DNA of 64,000 bases from Sphingomonas daechungensis (GCF_014489495.1 NZ_CP060780.1:1065001-1129000), one strand, 5' to 3'. Counted from the first letter of the stretch, positions 20,135-30,246 are shown. Notes: generated from the sequence alone by a model not told the origin. Made by a program: numbers and translations.

Positions 20135-22281
20135 ATGGCCGAAGTTGCCCAGTTGCTGCGTAAGGAACGTGACCGGACCGATGCCGGGCGCGACCGGCCA
20201 GCGACTCTTCCTTCCCCCGTCTACTTCGCCTTCCTGAGTTACAGCCACACCGATTCCGGTTGGGGCGAATGGCTCCATGACTCCCTCGAAAAGTTCAGGG
20301 TGCCTTCATCGATTGCCGGCCGGCTGACCCCGCACGGCATCGTCCCGAAGCGCCTCACGCCCATTTTTCGCGATCGAAAGGAGCTGGCGGCGTCCTCCGA
20401 CCTGGGAGCGGAGATTCGCGAAGCGCTTGCGGCATCCCGGTTCCTGATCGTCCTTTGCTCGCCCGCCGCGGCCAAGTCGCGTTGGACCAATGCGGAGATC
20501 GACACGTTCAAGCGGCTTCGGCCCGACGGAGCCGTTCTCGCTGCCATCGTCGACGGTGAACCGTTCGCTAGCGACCTGCCCGGGCGAGAGTCCGAGGAAT
20601 GCCTGCCACACGCCCTACGCGTGCAGTACGACCGCCGCGGCCGGCCGACTCCCAGGCGGGCGGAGCCGCTGTGCACCGACCTCCGCGATGACCGAGACGG
20701 CAAGCGCCTCGGCCTGCTCAAGCTGGTCGCCGGAATGCTCGGAGTCGGCCTGGACGATCTCGTTCAGCGGGAGACGGTCCGAAGGCAGCGCCGACTGGCC
20801 ATCCTGGCCGCCGCATCGCTTGCGGGCATGGTGGTGACCACCAGCCTGGCGATCTTCGCGCTTCAGTCGCGCGACATTGCCCGCGACCAACGGCGCGAGG
20901 CCGAGAGCCTGGTCGGCTTCATGCTCGGCGACTTGCGGACCAAGCTGGAGCCACTGGGACGCCTCGATACCCTCGATGCCGTCGGGGCTCGCGCGCTTGC
21001 CTATTACCAAAGCCAGGACAAGAGCGAGCTTTCCGACCAGAGCCTCACGCAGCGATCGAAGGCCCTGACGCTGATGGGCGAGATCGCTAACACCCGGGGC
21101 GACCTCGGCCGCGCGCTGAATCTCTATCGTGAGGCCTATGCGAGCACCGCGGAGGCCCTTCGTCGCGAACCAGACAATCCGCAGCGGTTGTTCGATCATG
21201 CGCAGAATGTCTTCTGGGTCGGCGAAGTCGCGCATCAGCGTGGGCTGATGCCGGAAGCGGAAGCGTCAATGCGCGAATACAAACGGCTCGCTGACGCGAT
21301 GGTCGCCGCGGACCCCGACAATCCGAAGTGGAAGCTGGAGGTCAAATACTCGACGACAGCCCTGGGGCTCTCCTGATGGAGCAACGACGTTACCCAGAGG
21401 CTTCGGCGATCCTCCAACGTTCTTTAGAAACTGCGGAGACGCTCGCAGCCAGCGATCCCACGAACCTCGATTATCAGAAGGGATTGGTCGAGTCTTTGGC
21501 ATGGCTGGCTGATTCTCAATTCTCTGAGGGTCGCCTCGATGAAGCTATCGCCAAACGAGAACGCCAAGTTGCGACCATCGATCAAATGATACTGAAGAAC
21601 CCGGCCGATGCGGGCATTCGTGAGCGCGCGATCTCCGCCCACAGGGCCCTGGGACGATGGCTGGGGATCCACGGTTCTTTGCCCGAAGCGCTAGAGCACC
21701 AAAGGAAAGCAGTCGCTGTTGCGGACGAACTTTTGCCGACTGAGCCCGGTAACATGGACTGGCTGCAATGGGCGGCAGGTGCTCAGCTCGATTATGCCTC
21801 GACGCTGCTGCAATCCGGTCGAGTGAACGAAGCCGCAGCGCAAACGAGAGCTGCGTGCGATCGCGCCAGCCGTCTGACGGGTGAACGAAGCGAAGTCGCT
21901 GAATGGCGATCCCTGGCCGTCAATTGTTTGATGAAGAGGTCGCAAGTATCCCTCGCTGGCGGAGCGGAGGAGGAAGCGCTCGACTTAGCCAATCGAGCGC
22001 TTGATGCAGCTCGATCACGGCGGCGAGGCGAGCCGGTCGAAATTGCTTTGCAGGTCGCTCAGGCCCTCAAGCTGATTGGAGACGTCAGAGCGCGAAAGGG
22101 TGATCGCGCCGGCGCTCAAACCGCGTGGCTCTCAGCTTTGCAGAAATGGCCAAAGCAGGCCAATGAACCGACCAACTTGGCTCTTCAGGCAGAGCTGCTT
22201 GTGAATCTCGGCCGTCTGGCTGAGGCTCGTCCGCTCAGAGCCAAATTACAGTCTATCGGGTACCGGAGGATGGTTAACTAA
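20135..22281 (+). CDS. TIR-TM-TPR protein (frame broken once)
   Basis: A protein of about 715 aa. An N-terminal TIR domain (about residues 29-170) shows box 1 ([15 protein letters not shown]), the IFRDRKEL segment and [19 protein letters not shown] with the Glu at the position used for NAD hydrolysis in catalytic TIRs. A single transmembrane helix follows (about 225-247) and then at least six TPR-like helix pairs. One G is missing in the run at 21364-21367; restoring it joins the two halves inside a TPR. From about 21.4 kb the base composition is visibly less GC-rich than neighbours. It leads a three-gene unit with 14- and 19-bp gaps. Role inferred: sensor/effector of a conflict or stress system. 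Confidence 0.8.
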
Positions 22282-22295
22282 TAGGGGAACACGAA

Positions 22296-22871
22296 ATGGC
22301 GACCCAACTCGCAGAAGCATCCAAGGTCAAAACGAATTCAAGCCCAGACATTCAAGTTCGGGTCAAAGCCTTCAAGGACGCGACGGGAACAGTTCAATTC
22401 GATTACGACTGGAATTTCGCGGGCGGACCCACCAAGACAGGAAAGATCGACGTCGCAGAAGGCACGCCGCCGACGGACATCAAATTTCATTTCCGCGACG
22501 AAACCAATCTAGGACTCAAGTTCTACCCGGCGCCGGCGGATGCATTTTGGGTGGACTTTGATCCCAATTGCCCAACGGCAGCTGGTGACGCCGGAGAGTT
22601 CGACCTGAAAAGTCCGCCCTCATCCTCCTCCAACAATCTGCTAACTGTTCGCGATCTGAATAAGTCGGCCTGCAATCTGAAGTACGCGCTCAGATTTGAT
22701 GGTAAGCCGTACGACGACGCTAACGGCCATCATCCGCCATTCATGTACGATCCGGATTTGAAGAATGGCGGAAACACGCGCTCCGTAACGAGCTTCACCA
22801 GCACGGCCGTTGTTGGCGTCGCGACGATCGCAATCGTTGCCATCGTCGCGATCGTTTGGCTCGCGCGTTGA
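22296..22871 (+). CDS. Tail-anchored protein of unknown family
   Basis: A 191-aa protein I do not recognise. No signal peptide; a soluble N-terminal domain, probably beta-rich (alternating strands with DYDWNF, KFHFRDE and WVDFDPN segments), a Ser-rich linker, then a single hydrophobic C-terminal helix (last 20 residues, GVATIAIVAIVAIVWL) ending in Ala-Arg. AGGGGAA lies at good distance before the ATG. Lying 14 bp after the TIR-TPR gene and 19 bp before the SLOG-like gene, and sharing a membrane anchor with both, it is likely a component of the same system. Composition is AT-richer than flanking DNA. Confidence 0.75.
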   Translation: MATQLAEASKVKTNSSPDIQVRVKAFKDATGTVQFDYDWNFAGGPTKTGKIDVAEGTPPTDIKFHFRDETNLGLKFYPAPADAFWVDFDPNCPTAAGDAGEFDLKSPPSSSSNNLLTVRDLNKSACNLKYALRFDGKPYDDANGHHPPFMYDPDLKNGGNTRSVTSFTSTAVVGVATIAIVAIVAIVWLAR

Positions 22872-22890
22872 ACGATGGGCCGGGCCGCGA

Positions 22891-24679
22891 ATGCCCCCGG
22901 CCCTGCCGTTCGTGCTCGCCGTCGGGGTGACCGGGCATCGCAAGGATGCGCTTCCGGCCGACTCTCTGCTCACGCTCCACGATCGTCTTGCGACGGTTCT
23001 GAAAGCGCTGACGGAACAAGCCGCCGCAGTTCGAGAGGCGAACCAGTCGTTCTTTTCTGATGCGCCGCCGAGGCTGCTGTTCGTTTCGCCGCTGGCCGAC
23101 GGGCGGACCAGATCGCCGCGGAGATTGCGCTTCGGCTAGGGTTTGAGCTTCACGCGGTTCTCCCCTTCGATCGCGAGCGATATCGCACCGACATGTCGGA
23201 CGAAGACGGGCGTGTCCGGTTCGATGCGCTTCTATCCCGCGCAACCTGCGTCCTCGAGTTGTCCGGCGAAAGCGACCATCACCTCGAAAGCTACGTCATG
23301 GCTGGAAGAGCGACGGTCGCTCACTGCGACTTGCTGATCGCGGTCTGGGACGGGCTTCCGCCTCGTGGGCGGGGCGGAACGGGGAGGTCGTACGACTGGC
23401 CCACGACCGCGCTACGCCAACCATTCATGTTCCCGTCGCAGCGTCGGATGAACTGAAAATTCGCTGGAGCGCCTTCGACCCGGCGGTCGTCACTCATGCG
23501 GAAGACCAGGCGAACGTCCGCACCTTCGGCGAGGAGGAGCTTGGCGCAGTCCTCACCGCGGTGCTGTCCCCGCCCCCGGACGAGCGCGAGCGCGAGTTCA
23601 TCCACATGTTCCAGGGGGAGTGCCGAAGGAAGCTCCGGACCCGCATCGAATATCCCCTGCTGCTCGCCGCAACGGGCGTCGCGCGCCTGCGGCGGCACCA
23701 CTGGCGGCCGGAAATCGGCGCCGTTCGGACGCATGAGGAATGGCAAACCTACTGCGATGCGTGTCACAAGGTCGCCGCTGTTACGACGCCGATTGCGAGC
23801 CTTCAGTCCTGGTACGAATGGGCCGACACCCTCGCCAGCGATTACGCACAATCCTATCGCAGCGGCCACGTCTTCAACTTTGTACTTGCCGCTTTTGCGG
23901 TTCTGCTCGCGCTGACCACGCTGGTTCTTCCGGACGCCAAGAAGATTCTCGCGGTGGCGGAGTTCGCTGCCATCCTTGCGATCCTGCTCAACACCCAGAT
24001 CGGCGTTCGCCGGCAGTGGCATCGCCGCTGGCTCGACTATCGCCAACTGGCCGAGCGCCTGCGCCCAATGCGCAGCCTCAAGCTTCTAGGCCTGGCTGCG
24101 CCCGACCCTCCGGGGACAGCCGCGAACCCGACCTTCGGCCGATGGGTGGATTGGTATGCGGCCGTGGTCTGGCGCGGCATGGGATGTCCGTCGGGCGCGA
24201 TCGACGGTGACCGGCTGAAGGCCATGGCCTCGACCATCGCCGAGCACGAGCTTGCCCCACAGGTCGCATACAACAAGTCCGTGGCGAATCTGGCGGAGCG
24301 GCTGGATCACCGGCTGGAAATTGTTGGCCTGACCTTGTTCACGACTGCTCTACTCGGCTGCGTCGTATTACTCCTGGGCTTTGCCTTTGCGCCGCATTGG
24401 GTGAAAGCGAACAGCAACTGGTTCACGCTTCTGTCGGCTGGCTTGCCCGCAATCGGGACCGCGATCTTCGGCATCCGGGTTCAGGGCGATTACGTCGGCA
24501 GCGCCGTCCGTTCGGAGCAAACTGCCCGCGTCCTTGAGCAGATCGCCGATCGCCTCACACGCAATTCGAGCAACCTGTCCCGCGTGGGCGATCTGGTTGA
24601 GGAAGCAGCGCGAGCCATGCACGCCGACCTCGACGAATGGCGGCTGCTCAACCAGCAGCACGACCTTTCCGTCGGCTAG
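22891..24679 (+). CDS. SLOG-like/SLATT-like membrane protein (frame broken twice)
   Basis: A protein of about 597 aa. The N-terminal 200 residues look like a Rossmannoid SLOG (LOG-like) sensor: first strand with VTGHRKD, a strand-loop reading SPLADGADQIAAE, LPFDRERY, and CDLLIAVWDG. The C-terminal half has two helix pairs (about residues 330-375 and 475-525), each followed by a charged helix, as in SLATT/DUF4231-type membrane modules (RQWHRRWLDYRQLAERLR). Missing G in the runs at 23101-23103 and 23381-23384 must be restored to read through. In published comparative surveys SLOG domains are proposed nucleotide-ligand sensors and SLATT domains pore-forming effectors; assignment here is by pattern only. 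Confidence 0.72.
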
Positions 24680-24912
24680 TCGTCCTTTCCCCAGCGCCAT
24701 TGCCACCCACCGCGCGTGGTGCGCGCGCAGATGATCAGGAACGCCAAGGTCGCTGGAACGAAAATTGCGAGGAAGGCGAGCAGGCTTTGCTGGAGGACCA
24801 GGCATGCGGCCAGGACGAGCAGCATGTAGATGATGCTGACGGCCCACCCCTGCCAGCTAATGGGCTTGCCGGAGCCGAGCCCATACCGCTTCGGTGCGAA
24901 CCAGTCCGCCAC
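24676..24912 (-). CDS. Small two-helix membrane protein
   Basis: A 78-aa protein with two predicted transmembrane helices (about residues 21-40 and 43-62) and a Trp/Arg-rich tail (TRGGWQWRWGKDD). No family recognised. GTG start directly abuts the TGA of the hydrolase gene upstream, so it is probably co-translated with it. Convergent with the SLOG-like gene, overlapping it by 4 bp. Confidence 0.65.
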   Translation of the reverse strand: MADWFAPKRYGLGSGKPISWQGWAVSIIYMLLVLAACLVLQQSLLAFLAIFVPATLAFLIICARTTRGGWQWRWGKDD

Positions 24913-25835
24913 TCACCGAGCCTTTGGCGTGGCGGTGGCGGCAATGGCCGTCACGAGCTCCGCGTCGACCGGAAGCGTCGGATCGGAGTAGGTCGCAAGG
25001 TTGGACACGCGGTCGTCGTTGGCGACATCCTTGAGGACATGGTTCATCGTCGGAATGACCAGCAATTGCGACTTCGGGTTGGCTGCATGAAGGGCCTTCG
25101 CATCTCTCTCCGTAACCTGAATGTCGCGACCGCCCTGGATGATGAGCATTGGCGTTGCGACGCCCCAGCAAGACGCGCTGGATCCTTGGCCAGTAGGTCG
25201 GTCAGGAACGGCTGAACCTTCGGATTGAATAGAGTGGCCAGCGGCGTGGGAAGCTTGGTCGCATCGACCGCCCGGCCCGCCTCGAGTTCGCCAAGAGCCG
25301 CAAGCGCTGGCTCCAGGAGCGTGTTCGGGCTGGCCTTCAGCTGGTCACGCATGACTTCGCCAAGCTTTCGGCCAGGCGCCGCGATCAGGATGACGCCGCA
25401 GATGCTCGTGCGATCCTGCGCTGCTTCCAGCGCGATCAGGCCGCCTTCGCTATGACCGAGGAGCCAGACGCAGGAAGCCCCCGTCCTGGTCTTCAGGGTG
25501 TCAATCCACGAACGGGCGTCGGTGACGTAATCCGCGATCCGGACGTCGTTCGCGTCCGCCACTGCGTCCTTGCTTCCGAACATTCCGCGCTTGTCCGCGC
25601 GCAAGGTCGACACCCCTCTCTCGGCTAGCGCCTCGGCAAGCATCTTGTAGGGCGCAGCGGTCACGCCAAGCGGGTTGTTGCCGTCGCGGTCGGTGGGGCC
25701 GGAGCCGGGGATGATCAGGACGACTGGCGCGCTCTTGCCAGCATCGAGGAAGGTTCCGGCTAGCGGCCCCTTCGGCCCCGGCGCGGTCAAGGCAGCCGTC
25801 ACGGCGGCCAGGGCAATGATCGTGCTTTCAAGCAT
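24913..25835 (-). CDS. Secreted alpha/beta hydrolase (frame broken once)
   Basis: A serine hydrolase of about 307 aa with an N-terminal hydrophobic signal segment. The fold is marked by VVLIIPGSGPTDRDG (oxyanion strand), the nucleophile elbow GHSEGG (Ser about residue 130), and after the shift site MLIIQGGRDIQV (acid) and PTMNHVLK (catalytic His). This pattern is that of dienelactone-hydrolase-like or acyl-peptidase-related esterases; substrate unknown. One C is missing in the CCCC run at 25163-25166. The start overlaps the RHH gene by 8 bp. Confidence 0.85.
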
Positions 25836-26040
25836 TTCCGTCTTCCTTCTTCGGCCGCCCGCGTTTCACGGGCTGGGGCGGATCGAGCTTCACGCCTCGC
25901 GCCTTCAGGGCTTCCCGCAACAGACATTCGACCTGGCTGTTGACGCTGCGCAGGTCGGCGGCGGCGCAGCGCTCTACTGCGGACCAAAGGTCCGGATCGA
26001 CCCGCAAGGGGTACGCTTTTCGCTCGCCGCCACCAGCCAT
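25828..26040 (-). CDS. Arc-type ribbon-helix-helix protein
   Basis: A 70-aa protein with the Arc/MetJ fold: a strand (KAYPLRVDPDLW), helix A and the VNSQVECLLREAL helix B, then a basic RGRPKK tail. Such proteins bind DNA as dimers and often repress their own operon; here the operon is SPFH-RHH-hydrolase-small TM protein. A palindrome upstream of the SPFH gene is a candidate site. No toxin gene is adjacent, so I do not call it an antitoxin. Confidence 0.75.
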   Translation of the reverse strand: MAGGGERKAYPLRVDPDLWSAVERCAAADLRSVNSQVECLLREALKARGVKLDPPQPVKRGRPKKEDGNA

Positions 26041-26047
26041 GACAAGC

Positions 26048-26950
26048 CTATGTGTAGAGCGTTCCGGTATTCACGACGGGCTGGGTATCCCGCTCGCCGC
26101 ATAGGACGACCATCAGGTTGGACACCATCGCCGCCCGGCGCTCGTCGTCGAGGTGGACGACATCCTTCTCCGACAAGGCGGCCAGCGCCATCTCCACCAT
26201 GCCGACCGCACCCTCGACCAGGGTCTTGCGGGCGGCGACCACCGCCTGTGCCTGCTGGCGGCGGAGCATCGCGCCCGCGATCTCCTGCGCATAGGCAAGG
26301 TGGGTGAAGCCGCACTCGTCGACCGTGATTCCGGCGACCGCCAGGCGCGCGATCAGTTCCTTGCGAAGTTCGACCCCGACTTCGTCGTGATTGCCGCGCA
26401 ACGTGACTTCGAGATGCTCGAAATCGTCGTAAGGATAGCGAGAGCCGATGGTCCGGATCGCGGCCTCCACCTGGACCGTGACGAACGCGCGATAATCGTC
26501 AACATCGAACAGGGCCTGCGCCGTATCAACCACGCGCCAGACGATCTGTGCTGCCATCTCGATCGGATTGCCGCGCAGGTCGTTGACCTTGATCTTGTCG
26601 GAAATGAAGTTGTTGGCGCGGACCGCAACCTTCTTGCGCATCATCCACGGCAGCACCCAGCGGAGGCCGGTTGCCCGGTCGGTTCCCTGGTAATCGCCGA
26701 ACAAGGTGATCGCCGCCGCCTGGTTCGGCTGCAGCATGTAGAAACCGCAGGCCACGAAGATGAACAGCAGCGGCCCTGCGAGAATTGCTACGGCCGTCAG
26801 CGGGCCGAACACGTCGCCGACCAGCCGAATCACGCCCCAAATGGTCAGCGCGGTCAACACGAGTAGCAGAACCAGCATCGGATAGCCGCTGGAGGTCGCT
26901 GCCCCGCGCTCCCGGCTCGAATTCAGTGCAACGATGTCCCCTGTAGACAC
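26048..26950 (-). CDS. SPFH/band-7 membrane protein
   Basis: A 300-aa protein with two N-terminal transmembrane helices (about residues 22-70) and an SPFH domain (about 75-240) that starts [18 protein letters not shown] and includes [21 protein letters not shown] and the [19 protein letters not shown] helix. Related to stomatin/flotillin-like scaffolds that organise membrane protein complexes. I prefer the GTG at 26950, which follows AAGGAGG at 5-bp spacing, over the longer ATG at 26980 that would overlie the upstream palindrome. Confidence 0.85.
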   Translation of the reverse strand: MSTGDIVALNSSRERGAATSSGYPMLVLLLVLTALTIWGVIRLVGDVFGPLTAVAILAGPLLFIFVACGFYMLQPNQAAAITLFGDYQGTDRATGLRWVLPWMMRKKVAVRANNFISDKIKVNDLRGNPIEMAAQIVWRVVDTAQALFDVDDYRAFVTVQVEAAIRTIGSRYPYDDFEHLEVTLRGNHDEVGVELRKELIARLAVAGITVDECGFTHLAYAQEIAGAMLRRQQAQAVVAARKTLVEGAVGMVEMALAALSEKDVVHLDDERRAAMVSNLMVVLCGERDTQPVVNTGTLYT

Positions 26951-26970
26951 GAATGCCTCCTTGGCAAAAA

Positions 26971-26990
26971 GTGATATCACAATAATATCG
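26971..26990. promoter_or_regulatory. Palindrome upstream of SPFH operon
   Basis: The perfect 10-bp palindrome GTGATATCAC is followed at once by AATAATATCG, giving repeated GATAT/ATATC elements in an AT-rich patch within the divergent gap between the SPFH and isoaspartyl-peptidase genes. Position and symmetry suit an operator, possibly for the operon's RHH protein; binding is inferred. Confidence 0.45.
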
Positions 26991-27051
26991 CTACTGCTGT
27001 TGGAGTCAAGCGGCTCGCAATTGCCGGTGCGCCTCGCTAGGCGCTGGCGCG

Positions 27052-27968
27052 ATGTCTAGGTGGAAGCTTGTAATTCATGGCGGTGCCGGCGCGATGCGGC
27101 CCGACCACGGCGATGAGGATCACGAGGAGCGCGCCCGCAAGGGACTTAGGGAGGCGCTCGACGCAGGCGCGGAGATCCTCACTGCCGGCGGCAGCGCGGT
27201 CGATGCGGTCGAAGCTGCTGTCCGCGTTCTCGAAGATGATCCATGCTTCAATGCCGGCCGCGGCAGCACCCTCAACGCGGAAGGACTGGTGGAGCTCGAC
27301 GCGGCGATCATGGACGGCAGCAATCGCCGGGCTGGCGCGGTCGCAGGCCTGCGCACGACTCGCGCTCCGATCAGCCTTGCGCGCACGCTGATGGAACGGG
27401 GTCCGCACGTCTTCCTCTCGTACGACGGCGCAGACCGCCTGGCTCGCGAAACGGGGATGGAGCAGGTCGAGAACAGCTGGTTCGTCACCGCCGAGCGCCG
27501 GCGCCAGCTGGACGAGCTCCTTGCCAAGGGCGGGTTCGATGCCGACGTGAAATACGGCACGGTCGGAGCGGTCGCCGTGGACGAGCAAGGTCATGTCGCT
27601 GCCGCAACCTCCACCGGTGGGCTGACCGCCAAGCAGTGGGGCCGGATCGGAGACTCGCCGCTGATCGGAGCAGGAACCTACGCCGACGACCGGTCTGCGG
27701 CCGTATCAGCCACTGGCTCAGGTGAATATTTCATTCGTGCCGTCGCTGGGCACCAGTTGAGCGAGCGGGTGCGGTTGGCGGGCCAATCCTTGCAGGAGGC
27801 GCTCGACGGCACGCTGCAGGACATCAAGGATCTTGGCGGACTCGGCGGCTTGATCGCCGTCGCGCCATCGGGCGAATGCGCCTGGGGATTCACGACTCGG
27901 GCCATGTATCGGGGGTCGCCGATGGTGAACAGCGGAGCGTGGCGATCTACGCCGACGAGGACTTGTAA
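27052..27968 (+). CDS. Isoaspartyl peptidase/L-asparaginase (frame broken once)
   Basis: Plant-type N-terminal-nucleophile hydrolase of about 305 aa that self-cleaves and removes isoaspartyl residues or hydrolyses asparagine. It starts KLVIHGGAGAM; the autocleavage site and nucleophile Thr170 lie in YGTVGAVAVD, and the ligand-binding STGGLTAKQWGRIGDSP and GTYAD/ATGSGE motifs follow. A missing G in the GG at 27934-27935 diverts the last dozen codons; restored, it ends ...YADEDL with TAA at 27968, overlapping the convergent FemAB-like gene by 22 bp. Confidence 0.9.
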
Positions 27969-29082
27969 GGCAAAGCGCGCTTCAGCCATTCGACCTCCGC
28001 GGCCACCGCGCGACGTTCTTCTTCCAGGAACCGTTCGATTGCATGGCGGAAGCCGGGATCGACGATAAAGTGCGCCGACCTGGTGATTACGGGCTCATAG
28101 CCGCGGGCGAGCTTGTGTTCGCCCTGTGCGCCGGCCTGGACGCTGTCGAGCCCGTTCGCGATCGCCCATTCGATTGCTTGGTAATAGCAAAGCTCGAAGT
28201 GGAGGAACGGGGCTTCCTCGGTCGTTCCCCAGTAGCGGCCGTACAGGGTGTCGGACCCGACGAGGTTGAGAGCGCCGGCGATCGGCTCGTCGTCTCGCAA
28301 CGCAAGGAAAAGCAGCAGAGCGTCGCCCATTCGTTCGGCGATCAGGTCGAAAAATCTTCGCGTCAGGTAAGGGTGGCCCCACTTTCGCGAACCCGTGTCC
28401 TGGTAGAACCGCCACATGGCGTCCCACTCCGCCGGACCAATCTCGGCTCCCCTCAGGGCCCGAATCTCCACGCCCTGGCTGGCAGCCTCGCGCTCCTTGC
28501 GAATGGCCTTCCGCTTGCGGCTGGTCAGCGCACCGAGGAACGCGTCGAAATCGGCGTAGCCGCGATTGAACCAGTGATACTGCACACCCTCGCGGATGAG
28601 CCAGCCGCGCCGCTCACATTCCGCGGCTCCCGCATCGTCGATAAAGGTGATGTGCGCCGACGAGATCTCGTTCTGGACGGCCACGGCTTCGACAGCGGCA
28701 AGCAGATGCTGCGGCTGCTTTCCCAGCAGGCGCGGGCCTGGAACGGGCGTGAATGGGACGCAAACCTGCAACTTCGGAAAATAGGATCCGCCGGCCCGTT
28801 CGAAAGCATCTGCCCAGGCGTGATCGAACACATATTCGCCCTGGCTGTGCGTCTTCAAATATGCGGGAGCAGCGGAAATCAGGTGCGATTCCGAATCCTC
28901 GACGAGGAGAGTCGCGGGGTCCAGCCGGTGCCCTTGCCCACGCTCCCAGAAATCTCGAGAGCTGCCAGGAAGGCATGGCTTAGGAACGGGTCGTTGCCCA
29001 CGATCCGGTCCCATGCCGCCTGGTTTAGCCCGCTGACGCCGGAGGCGAGCTTCGCAACGACTTCGGATTCACGGTCGGCCAT
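27947..29082 (-). CDS. FemAB/GNAT-like acyltransferase, DUF482 type (frame broken once)
   Basis: A cytoplasmic protein of about 378 aa of the peptidoglycan-biosynthesis/FemAB-like GNAT family. Visible family segments: NDPFLSHAFLAALE near the N-terminus, CVPFTPVPGPRLL, SRKRKAIRKERE, and FHFELCYYQAIEWA followed by QAGAQGEHKLARGYEP. Substrate is unknown for this branch. One G is missing at the GGGG of 28916-28919. The ATG at 29082 lies inside the end of the GDPD gene (14-bp overlap), consistent with the RidA-GDPD-FemAB operon seen in related bacteria. Confidence 0.82.
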
Positions 29083-29779
29083 CGGCTTCCCAAATAAGCG
29101 CGTCCGCATGAACCTGCGCTGCCGCGCGCTGCTGCGGTCCCCGAATCGTCCATAAATAGACCGGCAAACGTTGCCGCGCCTCGGCCACCCACGGGCGTTC
29201 AAGAGCCAATCGGTCCACGGCCAGGAAATGGGGATCGGCCAAGCACATCGCCAGCCGGCGTTTCGTCGACGTCAGCTTGTCGCGAACGACGAGCCCGCGA
29301 CGAACGCGTGGGTGGTTGGTCTTGAGGAGGCGCGAGATCCTGGGATCGAAGCTCATCACGCCATGCGGGCCGCGATACTGTTTCAGCGCCTCCTTCAAGG
29401 CGGGAATCCAACGCCAGATGTTCTGCTCGACCTTAACCTCCAGCAGGAGCGGGACGCGGCCGTCGATCAGCGTCAGCAGGCTTTCCAAAGTCGGGATAGG
29501 TCCGTCACCGACCCGCAGCCGATTCAACTCCGCGAAGGGTGTTTCGCCGATGACCACGGGGCTGGAACACATCCGCCAGGCATTCGAGTCGTGGAAGACG
29601 ACGATCCGGTCGTCAGCCGTCAGCCGCAGATCGCACTCGATCCCGGCGCCAATCTCCATTGCGGCCGCGAATGCCAGAAGGCTGTTCTCGGGAAAGCCGG
29701 CTCCGTAGTGGAGGCCCCGGTGCGCGAACCCCTTCGGGCCTGGATCGAGCGGGTCAGGTCCTGACCGCGACGATCGCAT
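29069..29779 (-). CDS. Glycerophosphodiester phosphodiesterase
   Basis: A 236-aa GDPD-family enzyme that hydrolyses glycerophosphodiesters to glycerol-3-phosphate and an alcohol. The TIM-barrel catalytic motif is complete: FAHRGLHYG ... PENSLLAF, then the acidic pair IECDLRLTADDRIVVFHD and the EVKVE strand. No signal peptide, so probably cytoplasmic. The start ATG at 29779 overlaps the RidA gene by 26 bp; no better start is seen nearer. Confidence 0.92.
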   Translation of the reverse strand: MRSSRSGPDPLDPGPKGFAHRGLHYGAGFPENSLLAFAAAMEIGAGIECDLRLTADDRIVVFHDSNAWRMCSSPVVIGETPFAELNRLRVGDGPIPTLESLLTLIDGRVPLLLEVKVEQNIWRWIPALKEALKQYRGPHGVMSFDPRISRLLKTNHPRVRRGLVVRDKLTSTKRRLAMCLADPHFLAVDRLALERPWVAEARQRLPVYLWTIRGPQQRAAAQVHADALIWEADGRP

Positions 29780-30214
29780 CCACCTCGACCGCTACACCGA
29801 GCGGCAAAGCGGCAACGCCAACGGCGCTGCGAGCGTGCCGGCCTGCCTCGCCGAAGACATCCTGCATCAGTTCTGATGCCCCATTCGCGACCTTCGGCTG
29901 GCCAGTGAACGCGGGCGTGCTGTTGACGAACACGCCAAGCTTCACGACCCGCTCGACCCGGTCGAGCGAGCCCAGCGCAGCCTTCATCTGAGCGAGGAGC
30001 ATCACTCCACACCGGCGCGCGGCAGCGATCCCGCCGTCGAGATCCACGTCTTCCCCAGCCGGCCTTTGATCAGGCTGCCGTCCTCGGCAAAGCTGATCTG
30101 GCCGGAAATGTGGAGCAATCCGCCCTGTTCGACCGCAGGCACGTAGGACGCGACCGGGGCAGCTGGCTGAGGAAGGGTGATGCCGAGTTCGGCGAGGCGC
30201 TGGTCAATGCTCAT
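29754..30214 (-). CDS. RidA/YjgF-family deaminase (frame broken once)
   Basis: A protein of about 153 aa of the longer RidA subgroup (YjgH/L-PSP-like). RidA proteins hydrolyse reactive enamine/imine intermediates and act as trimers. Typical segments: GLLHISGQISF, CGVMLLAQMKAALGSLDRV, VKLGVFVNSTPAF and the C-terminal strand VAALPLGVAVEVDAIVAV. The usual catalytic Arg before the last helix region appears as part of GRHARSAVGV. One base is missing in the CCCC run at 30053-30056. Start ATG at 30214 after the SDR gene. Confidence 0.87.
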
Positions 30215-30246
30215 GGCCGCGCCTCAACACCCGCATGGCTGCCGGG

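Noticed and set aside
25828-26040. Antitoxin of a toxin-antitoxin pair
   Set aside because: RHH fold fits, but neither neighbour (SPFH protein, secreted hydrolase) is a toxin family.
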